Below are positions 4,352-5,551 of a DNA stretch of 5,551 nucleotides, in pieces. The stretch comes from Dehalococcoidia bacterium (GTDB taxonomy: Bacteria > Chloroflexota > Dehalococcoidia > JAUYDP01): NCBI GenBank assembly GCA_030691805.1, contig JAUYDP010000079.1, forward strand, positions 1 to 5,551. Reading direction: 5' to 3'. Under the pieces are notes generated by a model that saw only the letters and a program-made list of their open reading frames with translations, was not told where the DNA came from and searched no databases. Both the position numbers and the translations under genes were made by a program. Position 1 is the stretch's first letter, and the number at the start of each line of letters is the position of its first letter.

Positions 4352-5401
4352 ATGAACCCCAAAGAACGATTCATAGCCGCCATGCGGGGCCAGGAGCCCG
4401 ACTTCGTCCCGGCAGACCCGTGCCTGGACAGCATCGTCCCCGCCAGGGCGGCAGGGGTGCGCGTCGACCAGTTCTACCTGGACCCCCAGGTCTGCGCCCA
4501 GGCCCTCCTGGCTACCCACGAGATGTTTGGCTTTGATGGTATTCAACTGGGCTGCGGCTCCGGCCAGTACCCGGAGCTCTTCGGGGGCCGGTGCGTCTAT
4601 CCGGAGGACTCCTACCCCATCCGGGAAGAGCCGGTCTTTACGACGAAGGAAGAGCTGGACCGGGCCCAGGCGCCGGACCCTCACCAAGTGCCCGTCTTCC
4701 GGTCTATGATCGAGGCCACCCGGCTGCTTTCGGAGAGGATCGGGGACAGAGTAGCCATAGGGGCACGGACGCCGGGCACCTTTAACGTGGTGCGGGCTCT
4801 AATCGGGGTGGACGCTCTTCTGAGGGGGCTGGCTACCGACCCCGGCCTGGTGCACCGGGCCGCCGAGTTGGCCTGCGAATGCCTGATCGCCGCCGGCAAA
4901 GCCTATCTGGAAGCCGGGGCCATCTACGTCCATTACCCTGACGCCGTTTCCTCCCCGGCGTTCCTCTCTCCACGCCAGTACCGGGAATTCGCCATGCCCT
5001 ACCATGCCCGCTTCTTCACCGCCATGAAGGAGGCGGGGGCCCTGACCGTCTACCATCCCTGTGGCGGGGAGTACCCCATCCTCTGCGAGATACGAGAGGT
5101 GCCGGGAGTGGACGCATACCACTTCAGCGAGCTGGTGGACGTGGGAGTGGCCCGCCAGATCTACGGGCCGGAAGCCGTCCTGTGGGGCAATGTGGACCCC
5201 CATGTCACCATGCTCATGGGAAGCCCTGAGGACGTGGAGCAGCAGGTGGCAGCCATCATCGGCAAGGCAGGGCGCATGGGGAACCTGGTGATGTGCCTCG
5301 GGTGCAGCACTCCGGGCAATACGCCCCTGGAGAACCTGAAGGCCCTGGCCCAAGCGTGCCGCGAGCACGGAAGGTATCCGCTGGTGCGGGTGACTGGGTG
5401 A
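4352..5401 (+). CDS. UroD/MtaA-family zinc-dependent corrinoid methyltransferase
   Basis: This 349-residue protein has the TIM-barrel pattern of the uroporphyrinogen decarboxylase superfamily: MNPKERFIAAMRGQEPDFVP at the start, LSPRQYREFAMPYH (205-218), WGNVDPH (278-284) and GNTPLENLKAL near the end. It also has the H-x-C...C zinc site of MtaA/MtbA methyltransferases: His235 and Cys237 in YHPCGG, with Cys318 (or Cys315) in MCLGCS. It is therefore a methyltransferase, not a haem-pathway decarboxylase. With the corrinoid protein just upstream it should transfer methyl between cobalt and a substrate or thiol. MtaA-like (acceptor side) and O-demethylase MtvB/OdmB-like (substrate side) roles both remain possible. 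ATG at 4352 is chosen because family homology begins there; AGAGGAG lies 11 bases upstream, rather far. The open frame back to 4229 lies inside the corrinoid gene and is rejected. Confidence 0.92.
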   Translation: MNPKERFIAAMRGQEPDFVPADPCLDSIVPARAAGVRVDQFYLDPQVCAQALLATHEMFGFDGIQLGCGSGQYPELFGGRCVYPEDSYPIREEPVFTTKEELDRAQAPDPHQVPVFRSMIEATRLLSERIGDRVAIGARTPGTFNVVRALIGVDALLRGLATDPGLVHRAAELACECLIAAGKAYLEAGAIYVHYPDAVSSPAFLSPRQYREFAMPYHARFFTAMKEAGALTVYHPCGGEYPILCEIREVPGVDAYHFSELVDVGVARQIYGPEAVLWGNVDPHVTMLMGSPEDVEQQVAAIIGKAGRMGNLVMCLGCSTPGNTPLENLKALAQACREHGRYPLVRVTG

Positions 5402-5460
5402 TTAAGTCATGACTGGCTCGTACATACCAAAGCGCGGAAGGTGAAGGAGGCGGCCAGACT

Positions 5461-5511
5461 TGGGAGCGAGGCTTCGTATGATCGGGGACAAGCCCCTACG
5501 CTACGTTCCCA
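5461..5511 (+). terminator. Possible stem-loop after the methyltransferase operon
   Basis: TGGGAGCG (5461-5468) pairs with CGTTCCCA (5504-5511), including one G-T pair. Inside, CGTA (5475-5478) pairs with TACG (5497-5500), and GGGG (5484-5487) pairs with CCCC (5493-5496) around a 5-base loop. It begins 60 bases after the stop codon. No T-run follows, so it may be a non-canonical end, a processed 3' structure or a dispersed repeat. The rest of 5402-5551 holds no gene, only very short frames. Confidence 0.3.
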
Positions 5512-5551
5512 GATGGTAAGGGCGATTAATCGGCCCCAACGTTCTTCCCTA

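Noticed and set aside
4799..5368. Long open frame (189 codons) antisense to the methyltransferase
   Set aside because: It is a shadow of GC-rich coding sequence on the other strand, without recognisable domains.
1..5551. CRISPR array, tRNA, rRNA or insertion sequence
   Set aside because: No regularly spaced repeats, RNA gene signatures, transposase motifs or terminal repeats were seen.

Overview
The window carries two unrelated kinds of cargo. Positions 1-1917 hold toxin-antitoxin genes of moderate GC. Positions 2069-5401 hold GC-rich metabolic genes typical of an anaerobe. A corrinoid protein, a zinc-type corrinoid methyltransferase and an iron-sulfur flavoprotein together suggest an anaerobic bacterium that moves methyl groups, such as an acetogen-like or Chloroflexota-type organism. 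The lineage is only a guess, because nothing here (no rRNA, no marker gene) fixes it.

Layout: (1) 84-350 (+) is an AbrB/VapB-type antitoxin with no toxin behind it. (2) 375-871 (-) is a BrnT/BrnA pair, toxin gene first, with a 4-base overlap and an apparent CTG start for the toxin. (3) 1244-1917 (+) is a complete VapB/VapC (PIN ribonuclease) pair, also with a 4-base overlap. Its antitoxin is a gapless diverged duplicate of the first one, promoter included, exactly 1160 bases downstream. (4) 2069-3316 (-) is a two-gene operon: an Isf-like flavoprotein with a C-terminal zinc ribbon, then an unrecognised 122-residue protein. (5) 3317-3657 is a divergent intergenic region with a promoter facing each way and, between them, a long hairpin made of two smaller palindromes. 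(6) 3658-5401 (+) is an operon of a corrinoid (B12-binding) protein and a UroD/MtaA-family methyltransferase with its H-x-C...C zinc site intact. (7) 5402-5551 has no recognisable gene, only a possible stem-loop.

The corrinoid protein and the methyltransferase should form one methyl-transfer unit: the methyl group rides on cobalt, bound below by His103, and the zinc enzyme passes it to or from a thiol, ether or other acceptor. No second methyltransferase and no RACo-type corrinoid activator is present, so substrate and direction are open. The divergent iron-sulfur flavoprotein could supply electrons to the same pathway, but only position suggests this.

The most distinctive signal is in the duplicated antitoxins. 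In codons 1-57 differences are mostly silent (16 silent, 5 replacing). In codons 58-88 they are nearly all replacing (3 silent, 13 replacing). This fits a conserved DNA-binding half and a rapidly changing toxin-binding half.
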